Assembly (NCBI GenBank): GCA_021782055.1
Contig: JAJXVP010000002.1
Location: 1 to 60,451 of the forward strand
Direction of reading: 5' to 3'
DNA: 60,451 nucleotides
DNA from: a bacterium
GTDB taxonomy: Bacteria > Spirochaetota > Spirochaetia > JABEVK01
In this document: piece by piece, positions 52,624 to 60,451 of the stretch
Position numbering within the stretch: position 1 is the first letter of the stretch
How the letters are laid out: each line of letters opens with the position of its first letter
Program-made: the position numbers and the translations under genes
The notes under the pieces: model-generated
The model's input: the letters and a program-made list of their open reading frames with translations, nothing else
Database searches by the model: none
Told to the model about the DNA's origin: nothing

Positions 52624-53526
52624 TTAAAATAGGTCACCTTTTTTAGTATAGGTCATCTGTTGGAAAACCCGCCAGGCCGTCTGCCGTAAAGCTTCGGCAC
52701 CGGGGCTAAGGCTGGAGGCGTCCCGAAAGGCCACTAACAAGGTCCGGGACGGCGCCGGTTCAGCGATCGGCCGGTACACCAAGCCCGGACGGCACACCAT
52801 ACGGGGGACAAGACTGACTCCAAGTCCTGCTTCTACCAAGGCCTGCACCGTACCAATTTCATCACTTTCGTAGACAACGAGAGGCTCTACCCCCCGACTC
52901 GCCAACGCATCAAGAACGATTTGGCGAAACCCGTGGCCGCTTTTCATTAAGATAAACGGTACCGCTACCAATTCCGTCAAGTCCAAAAGGCCCGGGTGCG
53001 CCAAGACGTGTCCTGGCGCAAAGGCCGCCAGTAGGGGGTCGCGAAAGAGGGTCTGAGCCTCCATTCCTGGTCCCAGACCGGCTTCATCCATCAGCACGAG
53101 GTCAACTTCGCCATCGCGGAGGGCCTGGGCTAAGGCCGGTGACGATCCTTCACGCAGATGAACGGTGATATCCGGGTACTCCGCCTGAAATGCTTTCAAA
53201 AGCGGCGGTAGCAAGTAGGCACCAGTGGTCGGCAAACACCCCAAGGTCACCAAACCCCTCTGGTGACCGGCTAGCTCTTCAAGCTCCTGCCGCCCTGCTT
53301 CTAGCTGCCGCAGAGCTTCGGCAGCCCGAGGCCGAAACAAAACGCCCCGCGCAGTGAGGCGGGCACCACGACGCGAACGCTCAAATAAGGCTCCGCCTAG
53401 CTCCTCTTCAAGCTTCGCCAACTGAGCTGACAGTGACGGTTGAGAGACGTGGCAAGCCAGAGCCGCCCCTGTAAAGGTGCCGGACTGGGCAACCGCCAAA
53501 AAGTACTTCAGTTGGTGGACTTCCAT
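52624..53526 (-). CDS. LysR family transcriptional regulator
   Basis: 300 residues. The N-terminal winged helix ([19 protein letters not shown], then [18 protein letters not shown]) is canonical LTTR. The effector domain (about 90-290) starts [19 protein letters not shown] and includes EADVDLVL-like [11 protein letters not shown] and [10 protein letters not shown]. It resembles the OxyR/CynR branch but lacks an obvious redox Cys pair. It diverges from leuCD across 91 bases and probably controls them or itself through the T-N11-A site upstream. The inducer could be a leucine-pathway intermediate; this is inference from position. Confidence 0.9.
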   Translation of the reverse strand: MEVHQLKYFLAVAQSGTFTGAALACHVSQPSLSAQLAKLEEELGGALFERSRRGARLTARGVLFRPRAAEALRQLEAGRQELEELAGHQRGLVTLGCLPTTGAYLLPPLLKAFQAEYPDITVHLREGSSPALAQALRDGEVDLVLMDEAGLGPGMEAQTLFRDPLLAAFAPGHVLAHPGLLDLTELVAVPFILMKSGHGFRQIVLDALASRGVEPLVVYESDEIGTVQALVEAGLGVSLVPRMVCRPGLVYRPIAEPAPSRTLLVAFRDASSLSPGAEALRQTAWRVFQQMTYTKKGDLF

Positions 53527-53535
53527 AGTTTTTCC

Positions 53536-53550
53536 CTATGTCTGCGATAG
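53536..53550. promoter_or_regulatory. LysR-type T-N11-A box
   Basis: CTATGTCTGCGATAG is an interrupted palindrome (CTAT-N7-ATAG) fitting the T-N11-A consensus of LysR-family sites. It lies 10 bases before the lysR-like start and about 80 bases before leuC, where autoregulation and divergent activation are usual. Confidence 0.6.
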
Positions 53551-53561
53551 AAACAATATCT

Positions 53562-53590
53562 TTTACAAATACACCATAACACATTATTCT
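53562..53590 (+). promoter_or_regulatory. Candidate leuCD promoter
   Basis: TTTACA (53562-53567) and TATTCT (53585-53590) are 17 bases apart, with the start expected near 53597. The leuC ATG at 53618 has AAGGAGGTC upstream. The LysR box lies just upstream of the -35 element, an activator position. Confidence 0.5.
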
Positions 53591-53617
53591 CAAATTAACT
53601 TAGTAAGGAGGTCAGAG

Positions 53618-55021
53618 ATGGCCAAGCGCACTCTGTATAACAAGGTGTGGGATGCTCACACCGTCACGACCCTGCCCACCGGGCAGACCCAGCTGTTCAT
53701 AGGGCTTCACCTCATTCACGAGGTCACCAGTCCTCAAGCGTTCGACATGCTTCGTGAACGCGGTTTGAAAGTCGCTTATCCCCAGCGGACCTTCGCCACC
53801 ATGGACCACATCGTCCCAACCCGCAATCAAAAACGCCCCTTTACCGACAGTGAAGCCGAACAAATGATGCAGGCGATTGAAGTCAACACCAAAGAGTTTG
53901 GTGTCAACTTTTTTGACTTTGCTTCGGGGCGTCAGGGCGTAGTTCACATCATCGGGCCTGAACTGGGGCTCACCCAACCAGGCCAAACCATTGCCTGCGG
54001 TGACTCGCACACCTCGACTCATGGAGCCTTCGGCACCTTGGCGTTTGGTATTGGTACCTCGCAGGTCCGTGACGTTTTAGCGACCCAATGTTTGGCCATG
54101 GACCCAATGAAGGTTCGCCGCATCGAAATCAACGGTCAACTCAAAAGCGGGGTCACCCCCAAGGATGTCGCGCTTTACATTATCAACCGTTTGGGCGTGA
54201 AAGGCGGGTTGGGCTACGCCTACGAGTATGCCGGCGAAGTGTTCGACCGCATGAGTATGGAAGGACGCATGACCGTTTGTAATATGTCCATCGAAGGCGG
54301 AGCTCGAGCCGGCTACGTGAACCCCGATCAAACCACGTTTGACTACCTCAAGGGGCGTGAGTACTCTCCGCGGGGGCAGGCCTGGGAAGCGGCTTTAGCT
54401 CGTTGGAAAGCCTTGGCCTCGGATGCGGATGCCGAATACGACGACGTCGTGCGTTTCAACGCCCAAGATATCGAACCGATGGTAACCTGGGGCGTCACGC
54501 CCGGACAAAGTGTGGGGGTTCTTCAGCCTCTGCCCGCGCCGGCAACCATTGCCGATGCTGGGGAACGACAGTCCTTAGAGCTGGCTTACCAACACATGAA
54601 ACTCCAACCCGGCCAAAAGCCTGGCGAAATTGCCATTAACGTGGCCTTTATTGGTAGCTGTACCAATGGCCGTATTGAAGACCTGCGGGCCGCCGCTTCG
54701 GTCGTCAAAGGTCGTCATGTTGCTAATGGGGTCGAAGCCTTTGTCGTCCCAGGGTCGATGAAAGTCCGTGAACAGGCGATGAAAGAAGGTTTGGACAAAG
54801 TGTTTCAAGAAGCCGGCTTTGAATGGCGGTTAGCCGGTTGTTCGATGTGCTTAGCCATGAATCCTGATCAGCTCAAAGGCGACCAGATTTCGGCCTCTTC
54901 GAGCAACCGCAACTTCATTGGACGTCAGGGTAGCCCCACGGGCCGTACCCTGTTGATGTCGCCCGCCATGGTAGCGGCGGCGGCGATCGCTGGGCACGTT
55001 GTGGACGTGCGAACATTCTAA
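53618..55021 (+). CDS. leuC: 3-isopropylmalate dehydratase large subunit
   Basis: 467 residues from the ATG at 53618, supported by AAGGAGG; a frame extending 47 codons upstream was rejected. The aconitase-type [4Fe-4S] ligands are Cys348 (FIGSCTNGR), Cys408 and Cys411 ([10 protein letters not shown]). [19 protein letters not shown] (128-146) and TMDHIVPT (61-68) are conserved active-site segments. With LeuD it isomerises 2-isopropylmalate to 3-isopropylmalate in leucine synthesis. The Fe-S cluster makes it oxygen-sensitive. leuA and leuB are not in the window. leuD follows 14 bases later. Confidence 0.95.
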   Translation: MAKRTLYNKVWDAHTVTTLPTGQTQLFIGLHLIHEVTSPQAFDMLRERGLKVAYPQRTFATMDHIVPTRNQKRPFTDSEAEQMMQAIEVNTKEFGVNFFDFASGRQGVVHIIGPELGLTQPGQTIACGDSHTSTHGAFGTLAFGIGTSQVRDVLATQCLAMDPMKVRRIEINGQLKSGVTPKDVALYIINRLGVKGGLGYAYEYAGEVFDRMSMEGRMTVCNMSIEGGARAGYVNPDQTTFDYLKGREYSPRGQAWEAALARWKALASDADAEYDDVVRFNAQDIEPMVTWGVTPGQSVGVLQPLPAPATIADAGERQSLELAYQHMKLQPGQKPGEIAINVAFIGSCTNGRIEDLRAAASVVKGRHVANGVEAFVVPGSMKVREQAMKEGLDKVFQEAGFEWRLAGCSMCLAMNPDQLKGDQISASSSNRNFIGRQGSPTGRTLLMSPAMVAAAAIAGHVVDVRTF

Positions 55022-55035
55022 ACGAGGGTAAACGT

Positions 55036-55629
55036 ATGTCGAAAGTCGTTACAATTCAAGGTCGAGCCGTTCCCGTGGTCGGGGACGATATTGATACCGA
55101 CCGTATTATTCCGGCCCGGTATCTCAAAGAAATTACCTTTAGCCGAATGGGCAATTATCCCTTTTACGACGAGCGGTTTAATGCCGACGGTTCGCTTAAG
55201 AACCATCCTTTTAACCGACCCGAATACCAGGGAGCTTCAATTCTGGTTGGCAATGTGAACTTTGGGTGTGGCTCGTCCCGCGAACACGCCCCACAATCGC
55301 TGGTCCGCTGGGGCATCAGGGCTCTGGTCGCCGAGAGCTTTGCCGAAATCTTCGCACAAAACTGCGTGATGCTGGGGACTCCTGCAGTCATCGCCTCAAA
55401 AGAGGATGTAGCTCGTTTGCAAAAACTTGCTCAAGAGGCGCCGCAAACGGAGTTCACTTTGGACCTTGCCGCGATGACGGTCAAAGCAGGTTCCCTCAGC
55501 GTTCCTGTGCAATTGGCGGACACCCGTCGCAAGGCCCTGATGGAGGGCACCTGGGATAGTACAGGGCTTTTGTTGGCCAATGCCGACAAGACCAAAACTG
55601 TTGCCCAGCGGCTTGGGTACCTGAGCTAA
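55036..55629 (+). CDS. leuD: 3-isopropylmalate dehydratase small subunit
   Basis: 197 residues, the size of the bacterial LeuD that pairs with the roughly 470-residue LeuC. GDDIDTDRIIPARYLK (about 16-31) and NFGCGSSREHAPQSL (about 75-89) are the conserved swivel-domain motifs. GAGGG precedes the ATG. It closes the leuCD unit; no strong hairpin terminator follows, only a T-rich stretch near 55639, and the hybrid kinase gene begins 75 bases later with its own -10-like TATACT (55676-55681). Confidence 0.95.
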   Translation: MSKVVTIQGRAVPVVGDDIDTDRIIPARYLKEITFSRMGNYPFYDERFNADGSLKNHPFNRPEYQGASILVGNVNFGCGSSREHAPQSLVRWGIRALVAESFAEIFAQNCVMLGTPAVIASKEDVARLQKLAQEAPQTEFTLDLAAMTVKAGSLSVPVQLADTRRKALMEGTWDSTGLLLANADKTKTVAQRLGYLS

Positions 55630-55704
55630 GTTTGCCTATTTTTTTACGTTTTTCGTGAAATTCTGCTTTCTGTACTATACTGAAGAGTACGGAGACCGAA
55701 AAGG

Positions 55705-58671
55705 ATGAAAAACTCTGGTTCCGAGTCTGGTTCGCCGTTCTTTCATGAACGGCGGCCGGGCCTTGCCGGCTTCTTGTGGAAGCTCGATGAAAATCGTTGG
55801 GAAACCTCCTCGGAACTAACAGAGCTTTTGGGTTTAACACCTGATACTCCCCGTGACCGTTCGGGGTGGCTTTCGTTGGTTGAACCCAGCCATCGCGAGC
55901 TTGTAGCAAGCTGTCTCGATAAGGTTCGTGAAAAAGGGTTGCCAAGCAAGGTCCCGATTGAATTAGAATACCCCGTGCGACGCCCCCGCGATGGTCACCT
56001 TCTTTGGGTGCATTGTCAGGGTCAGGTGGCCGGTCAACCCTCACACCGGCTTTTCAACGGTCTGGTCATCGACATTACTGAACAACATCATCAAACCGAA
56101 GCGCTCCGCCGGATGACGAGGCTCTACAATGCCTTAGCCCAAGTCAATCAAAAGATGGTTCGTCTAAAAGACCGCGACGAGCTTCTGGTCGATGTTTGCC
56201 AAACCATGGTCGAGGTCGGACAATTTTCTATGGTCTGGATTGCCTGGGGCGGCCCGGGCTTACCACAGCTTGAAACAATAGCCTCATACGGTGACACAAA
56301 TGGTTTTTTAAAACGAAACCATGCCCGAAGCGACGAATCGGCGGCTAAACAGGGTGTTGTTGGCCCCGCCATCCGCACTGGGACCTCCCAAGTCATCAAC
56401 GACGTTGCGAACGACCCTCGAGCGCTCCCCTGGCGCGACGAACTATTGGCTTCGGGCTTTGCTTCGGTGGGGGCCTTTCCCCTGTGGTGCGGGCACGACG
56501 TTGTGGGGGCCCTGGTCGTAAAGTCGGCCGAGCTAGATGCTTTTGCTGACGAAGAAATTGCTCTTTTAAAACAAACCGCTGCCGACGTGTCGTTTGCCCT
56601 CGACCACCTTACCCTGAACCAAGCACGCGATGCGGCGTATGAAGCGCTGCGGCTCTCGGAAGAAAAATACGCCCTAGCCTTTCGCCAGAGCCCCATGGCC
56701 ATCCTCATCACCCGGATTACCGACGGCCAGTACCTTGAAGTCAATGAAAGTTTTGAACGGATCCTCGGGTGGTCTCCCCAAGAAACTCTGGGGCGTTCCT
56801 CGTTACCCCATGACCTCAATATTTGGGCGTACCCCGAAGATCGAAACCGCATGATCCGCACCCTGCAAGAAAAAGGGTTCACCACCGAATTCGAAGCAGA
56901 TTTTCGGCATAAGGACGGTCACACCGTGCGGTGCCTCATGTCCGCTCGCCGCATTAAGATAAGCGGTGAAGACTGCCTGCTATCTTTGGTCCGAGATTTC
57001 ACCGAATTCCGAGCCCAAGAAACCGCACTCAAGCGAATCACGCGGTTGTACCAGGCTTTGGCAGAAATCAACTATTCTGTTTCGCAAATTCGCGAGCCTC
57101 AGATGCTTTGGCAAAAGCTTTGCCAAATTTTGGTGGAGCTGGGGGGCTTTAAACTCGCCTGGATCGGTTGGGACAATCCCGACCATCAGTTAACCGTGGG
57201 CGCTCAGTTTGGCGATACACAGGGGTACCTAGATGGCATCATCGTCCGAAGTGATACCGCTCCCGAGGGCCAAGGCCCCACAGGGCGAGCGCTTCGTAGC
57301 GGACACCCTGAAGTAGTAAACGACTTATTGTATTCGTCCGGGTTTTCCGTGTGGCGAAGCCGAGCGGAAAACAGCGGGTTTCAGTCGAGCGCGACCTTCC
57401 CCATTTGGCAACAGGGCAAAACTGTCGGTGGCTTAATGGTGTATTCCACCGAAAAAAGCTTTTTTGGTTCCGACGAAGTCCGGTTACTTGAAGAAGCTGT
57501 CAGAAATATTGTCTTTGCCCTAGACCGCAGTGAACTGGAGCGTCAAAATCGCGCCGCCGAAGAACAACAAACTCTCTTAAAAGAACAACTTCAACAATCA
57601 CAAAAGCTTGAGGCTTTAGGCAGTCTGGCAGGTGGAGTGGCCCACGATCTGAACAATGTGCTTGGGGCAATTTTGGGTGCGGCCTCGGCACTACAGACAA
57701 TCTCGGCTGAGCGTCCCCAAGAAAAACACACGGTAGAGACCATCATGCAGGCCTGTTTACGCGGGCGTAGTGTGATCAAAAGCCTGTTGTACTTCGCTCG
57801 CAAAGAACTTCAAGAAGAACGATTGGTTGACCTGAATGCCGTCTTGAGTGAACTTGCGGAACTTTTGCGGCACACCACGCTCCAGAAGGTCAGGCTTGAC
57901 CTCCAGCTCGCTGAAAACCTCCCCTTTTTGATGGGTGACGGTGGGGCCCTGAGCCAAGCCTTTATGAACCTGTGCGTCAATGCCATCGATGCGATGCCCG
58001 AGGGCGGTCAACTCAGCATTTCGACCAGATTTTTGGGGAAAACACTTCAGGTAAAGATCAGCGATACCGGAATGGGCATGCCCGCCGAGGTGCTGGCCAA
58101 AGCCACTGACCCCTTTTTTACGACCAAACCGCAGGGCAAAGGAACTGGCCTAGGACTGTCTCAGGTTTTTGGCACGATGAGGGCCCACGGAGGGGCGTTG
58201 CGGCTTGAGAGCTCCGTGGGGAAAGGCACAACTGCCTTTCTCGACTTTCCCGCTGAACGCTTGTCGGTGCAACGCCCTAACGATCATTTGCCGGTCATAG
58301 ACAACCGCGTTCGAAGTTTAAGCATTTTGATCGCCGATGATGATGAGCTTATCCGCGAAGCGATGTTGGAACTTTTGCGCCAGCTAGGCCACCAAGCCAT
58401 CAGCGTTGCCGGGGGCCAAGAGGCCGTTGACAGATTTGCCCAAGGCGAAGTTTTCGACCTGTTGTTACTCGACATGAATATGCCCCAAATGAGCGGGGGG
58501 ACCGCCCTCACCCTGATCCGTCAACGACAACCTCATCAAAAGGTTCTGGTCACCACCGGCTATGACTCGGAGGCTACCGTCAACCTTGTTGCCGAGGGAA
58601 TCAAAACTCTCCATAAACCTTTTACGGCCGAGGAACTGAAAGAAGCCCTGGCCGCTTTGGGGCCCTGGTAA
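55705..58671 (+). CDS. Hybrid histidine kinase, PAS-GAF-PAS-GAF-HK-REC
   Basis: 988 residues, no membrane helix, so cytoplasmic. Domains: PAS1 (about 18-130), GAF1 (about 150-300), PAS2 (about 315-435), GAF2 (about 450-600), coiled coil (600-630), HisKA with phospho-acceptor His near 647 ([15 protein letters not shown]), HATPase (about 740-855, [29 protein letters not shown]) and a receiver (about 870-985) with Asp near 922 ([14 protein letters not shown]). The two GAF domains are clearly paralogous: [14 protein letters not shown] and [14 protein letters not shown], then VWIAW and AWIGW. The order shows an internal duplication of a PAS-GAF unit. The signal and output partner are unknown. Confidence 0.92.
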   Translation: MKNSGSESGSPFFHERRPGLAGFLWKLDENRWETSSELTELLGLTPDTPRDRSGWLSLVEPSHRELVASCLDKVREKGLPSKVPIELEYPVRRPRDGHLLWVHCQGQVAGQPSHRLFNGLVIDITEQHHQTEALRRMTRLYNALAQVNQKMVRLKDRDELLVDVCQTMVEVGQFSMVWIAWGGPGLPQLETIASYGDTNGFLKRNHARSDESAAKQGVVGPAIRTGTSQVINDVANDPRALPWRDELLASGFASVGAFPLWCGHDVVGALVVKSAELDAFADEEIALLKQTAADVSFALDHLTLNQARDAAYEALRLSEEKYALAFRQSPMAILITRITDGQYLEVNESFERILGWSPQETLGRSSLPHDLNIWAYPEDRNRMIRTLQEKGFTTEFEADFRHKDGHTVRCLMSARRIKISGEDCLLSLVRDFTEFRAQETALKRITRLYQALAEINYSVSQIREPQMLWQKLCQILVELGGFKLAWIGWDNPDHQLTVGAQFGDTQGYLDGIIVRSDTAPEGQGPTGRALRSGHPEVVNDLLYSSGFSVWRSRAENSGFQSSATFPIWQQGKTVGGLMVYSTEKSFFGSDEVRLLEEAVRNIVFALDRSELERQNRAAEEQQTLLKEQLQQSQKLEALGSLAGGVAHDLNNVLGAILGAASALQTISAERPQEKHTVETIMQACLRGRSVIKSLLYFARKELQEERLVDLNAVLSELAELLRHTTLQKVRLDLQLAENLPFLMGDGGALSQAFMNLCVNAIDAMPEGGQLSISTRFLGKTLQVKISDTGMGMPAEVLAKATDPFFTTKPQGKGTGLGLSQVFGTMRAHGGALRLESSVGKGTTAFLDFPAERLSVQRPNDHLPVIDNRVRSLSILIADDDELIREAMLELLRQLGHQAISVAGGQEAVDRFAQGEVFDLLLLDMNMPQMSGGTALTLIRQRQPHQKVLVTTGYDSEATVNLVAEGIKTLHKPFTAEELKEALAALGPW

Positions 58672-58750
58672 GGACACTTGCGAGCTTTAAGGTCGCTGGA
58701 CAGAAAACCAGCCAAAGAGTAAGTTAAGCCTCCCGGCGTTGCCGGTACCG

Positions 58751-58795
58751 GCGCAGTTCGAAACCCTCCTGCGCGTTACAAATCAAAACTAAGGA
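58751..58795 (+). ncRNA. preQ1-I riboswitch controlling the queuosine-precursor transporter
   Basis: P1 is GCGCAG (58751-58756) paired perfectly with CTGCGC (58769-58774). The loop TTCGAAACCCTC (58757-58768) is almost the same as the loop known for one preQ1-I subtype (TTCGTAACCATC). The tail is A-rich and ends ACTAAGGA (58788-58795), the hallmark 3' pseudoknot strand. That strand contains the Shine-Dalgarno AAGGA, 6 bases before the ATG at 58802, so ligand binding should hide the ribosome site. The downstream gene belongs to the YhhQ queuosine-precursor transporter family, as expected. Confidence 0.88.
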
Positions 58796-58801
58796 TACTC
58801 T

Positions 58802-59563
58802 ATGTCTGTTCCCGCAACTCGGTTCCGGCTCTTGGAACCTGTCATTGCCGCCTTTGTCGGTCTGTTGTTAATCTCGAATGTCATCGCGCAAAAGTTTCTT
58901 GACCTTAACCTCGGTGGGCTTAAGCTCACCACCGATGTGGGCACCATTCTTCTTTTCCCCATCACGTATATCTTCTCTGATATTCTAACAGAGGTTTATG
59001 GCTACGCTGTTTCGCGACGAATCGTCTGGTACGGCTTTGGGATGAACCTTTTGGCGGCCGTGGTGTTTAGCCTAGCCGTAGCCCTACCCCATAGCCCCGA
59101 ATTTACGGCTCAAGCACAGTTTGCCGCCGTTCTAGGGCAGTTCCCTGGGCTGGTGCTCGCCTCGCTAGCTGGCTACTGGTTCGGCAGTTTTACCAACGAT
59201 TCTGTGCTTGCGGGGATGAAAGTCTGGATGGTACGCTGGGACCCCAATCATAAGTGGCTGCCCTTGCGCACAATTGCCTCGACAATTGCTGGTGAACTAG
59301 TCGATACCGCTTTGTTTGTGGGCGTCGCGACTCTCTTCAAGGTCTTTCCTGCCGACCTGTATTTTGTCCTGGTTTTATCACAGTGGGCCGTCAAAACGGT
59401 TGTCGAAACCATCTTAACGCCTGTTACTGTAGTAGTCGTGCGGGCTATGAAGCGCTTCGAGCGTACCGACGTGGTCGGCACCGATTCTTGGAGTCCTTTT
59501 GCCTTACGGAAGTCCGGAGGGCATAACCTCTGGACTTCTGAGCCTACAAAATCCTCAGTCTAA
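58802..59563 (+). CDS. yhhQ: Queuosine precursor transporter (VUT/YhhQ family)
   Basis: 253 residues with about six transmembrane helices. The start region LLLISNVIAQKF, then FPITYIFSDILTEVYGYA (about 52-69), is the COG1738 signature, and NDSVLAGMKVWMVR and TIAGELVDTALFVGVATL also match. Members import preQ0 or preQ1 for the modified tRNA base queuosine. A preQ1-I riboswitch overlaps the ribosome site, which supports this function. The C-terminal 40 residues are polar. The next gene converges, with stops 4 bases apart. Confidence 0.93.
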   Translation: MSVPATRFRLLEPVIAAFVGLLLISNVIAQKFLDLNLGGLKLTTDVGTILLFPITYIFSDILTEVYGYAVSRRIVWYGFGMNLLAAVVFSLAVALPHSPEFTAQAQFAAVLGQFPGLVLASLAGYWFGSFTNDSVLAGMKVWMVRWDPNHKWLPLRTIASTIAGELVDTALFVGVATLFKVFPADLYFVLVLSQWAVKTVVETILTPVTVVVVRAMKRFERTDVVGTDSWSPFALRKSGGHNLWTSEPTKSSV

Positions 59564-59567
59564 ATCG

Positions 59568-60451
59568 TCAATCTAAATCTTCGCAGGTGCCGTCCAGCGG
59601 CCGCTGGTGCTGAAGCAATTGAGCCCAAGTCCCTGTGGCGACACTTTGCAACACGGCTTTAGCCAAAGCTCGCCCCTGGGAGCGCAGGTTAGCTAAGTCC
59701 GTTTCACGGGCGGCACCTTGAAATTCCACGGGGTCAAGGAATTGCCAGCCCGGTTTGTGATGGGCTAAAAGGTCATCTAACTCGTTCTGCGCACCGCCGC
59801 ACCAGCCAAAACTGCCAAAACGAAAGGCCAACCTGTTGTGAACCTTCTTTTTAAATAGCTCATCCAACGCCGCCGCTAAGGGAGGAAACATCTTGAACTC
59901 ATAGCTCGGCATCCCGAGGACCACGCCAGTGGAGGTCCACACCGAGGCTAAAAGATCACCGATCGACGTATCTGGCACGCGGTGGGTTTTTACTTGTACC
60001 CCCATTTCGGTCAGCCCATTTACAACCGCGGCCAGGGCCTTTTCGGTGTTACCGTACATACTTCCCCAAAGCACAGAAACTTCAGCCTTCGCTGGATTTT
60101 TCTGATAACTGACGTAGCGCCGGTAGTCTGACAAAATCTTGGAGGGGTTCTTTCTCCAGACAATACCATGTCCAGGAGCGATGATTTTTACCTTGTCCCC
60201 TAAAAGCTTCTCAACCTTGTCTATGGCTTTCCCCGTGGGCCCGCTAAAAGCGGCGACGATATTGGCGTAGTAACGAACAGCTTCTTTTTCAAAAAAGGCC
60301 AGCTGATCGGGTGAAAGCTGGTCATCGTAAGGAGCCTCCCCCAGGGCGCCAAAGCTGCCAAAGGCGTCACAGGGAAACAAGGTGCCACTCTGGGTATCAA
60401 AAGTGGCAATCGTTTCGGGCCAATGCACATTGGGAATCTCGGCAAACGCCA
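59568..60451 (-). CDS. Flavodiiron protein (FprA family), C-terminal part
   Basis: Partial: the frame is open to the window end, so the N-terminal di-iron residues lie outside. About 294 residues are visible. The end of the metallo-beta-lactamase-like domain has NVHWPE, FPCDAFGSFG (a metal-binding Asp) and IAPGHGIVW (a metal-binding His). The flavodoxin domain (starting about 155 residues before the visible stop) has VLWGSMYGNTEKALAAV for FMN binding and GVVLGMPSYEF. Flavodiiron proteins reduce O2 to water or NO to N2O in anaerobes. The stop is 4 bases from the convergent yhhQ stop. Confidence 0.9.
   Translation of the reverse strand, partial: AFAEIPNVHWPETIATFDTQSGTLFPCDAFGSFGALGEAPYDDQLSPDQLAFFEKEAVRYYANIVAAFSGPTGKAIDKVEKLLGDKVKIIAPGHGIVWRKNPSKILSDYRRYVSYQKNPAKAEVSVLWGSMYGNTEKALAAVVNGLTEMGVQVKTHRVPDTSIGDLLASVWTSTGVVLGMPSYEFKMFPPLAAALDELFKKKVHNRLAFRFGSFGWCGGAQNELDDLLAHHKPGWQFLDPVEFQGAARETDLANLRSQGRALAKAVLQSVATGTWAQLLQHQRPLDGTCEDLD

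Noticed and set aside
53477..53617. Upstream extension of leuC
   Set aside because: The added residues do not fit LeuC, and AAGGAGG marks the ATG at 53618; the region is the lysR/leuC control region.
1..60451. CRISPR array, prophage, insertion sequence, tRNA or rRNA
   Set aside because: No regularly spaced repeats, transposase or phage genes, and no tRNA or rRNA sequence, were recognised on reading both strands; a covariance-model scan would be needed to exclude small RNAs.

Overview
The window looks like a chromosome segment of a spirochaete (phylum Spirochaetota, Treponema/Spirochaeta-like). This is an inference from gene content, not from a marker gene. The clues are: a TraB-family membrane protein beside a DHH phosphoesterase; a DUF2259-type secreted protein; the short archaeal/eukaryal-type prolyl-tRNA synthetase; a PurS-PurL fused FGAM synthase with separate PurQ; a sugar ABC operon with no ATPase gene; and many lipoproteins and beta-barrel proteins, so a cell with an outer membrane. 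Mn-type superoxide dismutase, a flavodiiron protein and a CoA-disulfide/persulfide reductase suggest an anaerobe that meets oxygen and sulfide. Base composition is moderate and even by eye, except for the more AT-rich toxin-antitoxin pair near 27.5-28.2 kb. There is no rRNA, tRNA, CRISPR array, transposase or prophage block. No gene-free gap exceeds 300 bases; the largest are about 220-250 bases and hold promoters.

Layout. 0-3.1 kb: end of a TPR-like gene, DHH phosphoesterase, TraB-like protein, and a LysM protein on the other strand. 3.2-8.4 kb: a LacI regulator diverging from a sugar ABC operon (lipoprotein binding protein and two permeases, the first with a large periplasmic insert), with a clear promoter, operator-like palindrome, intercistronic hairpin and terminator. 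8.4-21.3 kb, all minus strand and tightly packed: TerB-like protein, purL, purQ, GGDEF diguanylate cyclase, malic enzyme, bifunctional-nuclease/UVR protein, malQ and a 1210-residue GH13 amylase. This may be one long transcript joining purine synthesis, c-di-GMP and alpha-glucan use. 21.4-28.2 kb: sodA, a REC-SpoIIE phosphatase with nadE, an SDR-like protein with a dicarboxylate/amino-acid symporter, and a DUF6364/PIN toxin-antitoxin pair. 28.2-34.7 kb: trhO, a barrel protein, a lipoprotein, proS and DUF2259 (minus), then a membrane protein and a dolichol/phytol-kinase-like enzyme.

35.0-38.1 kb: an unusual three-gene unit in which two paralogous PTS EIIA-CBS proteins flank an ion-transporter-superfamily permease. 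38.0-43.2 kb: trmB (overlapping its neighbour antisense), CoA-disulfide reductase-rhodanese plus a solo rhodanese, a histidine kinase whose phospho-acceptor is Asn, an Ala-rich lipoprotein, and uppP with a changed active-site Glu. 43.3-52.6 kb: ApbE lipoprotein, then an envelope cluster (secreted protein, porin-like barrel, FecR protein, lipoprotein, second barrel) ending in a CHASE2-class III cyclase. 52.6-60.5 kb: LysR regulator divergent from leuCD, a PAS-GAF-PAS-GAF hybrid kinase, a queuosine-precursor transporter behind a preQ1-I riboswitch, and the C-terminal part of a flavodiiron protein cut by the window end.

The best candidates for undescribed biology are the EIIA-CBS/permease/EIIA-CBS operon, the malic enzyme with a C-terminal module that has its own Shine-Dalgarno and start codon, and the FecR-to-CHASE2 envelope cluster. 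The preQ1-I element is the clearest RNA regulator.
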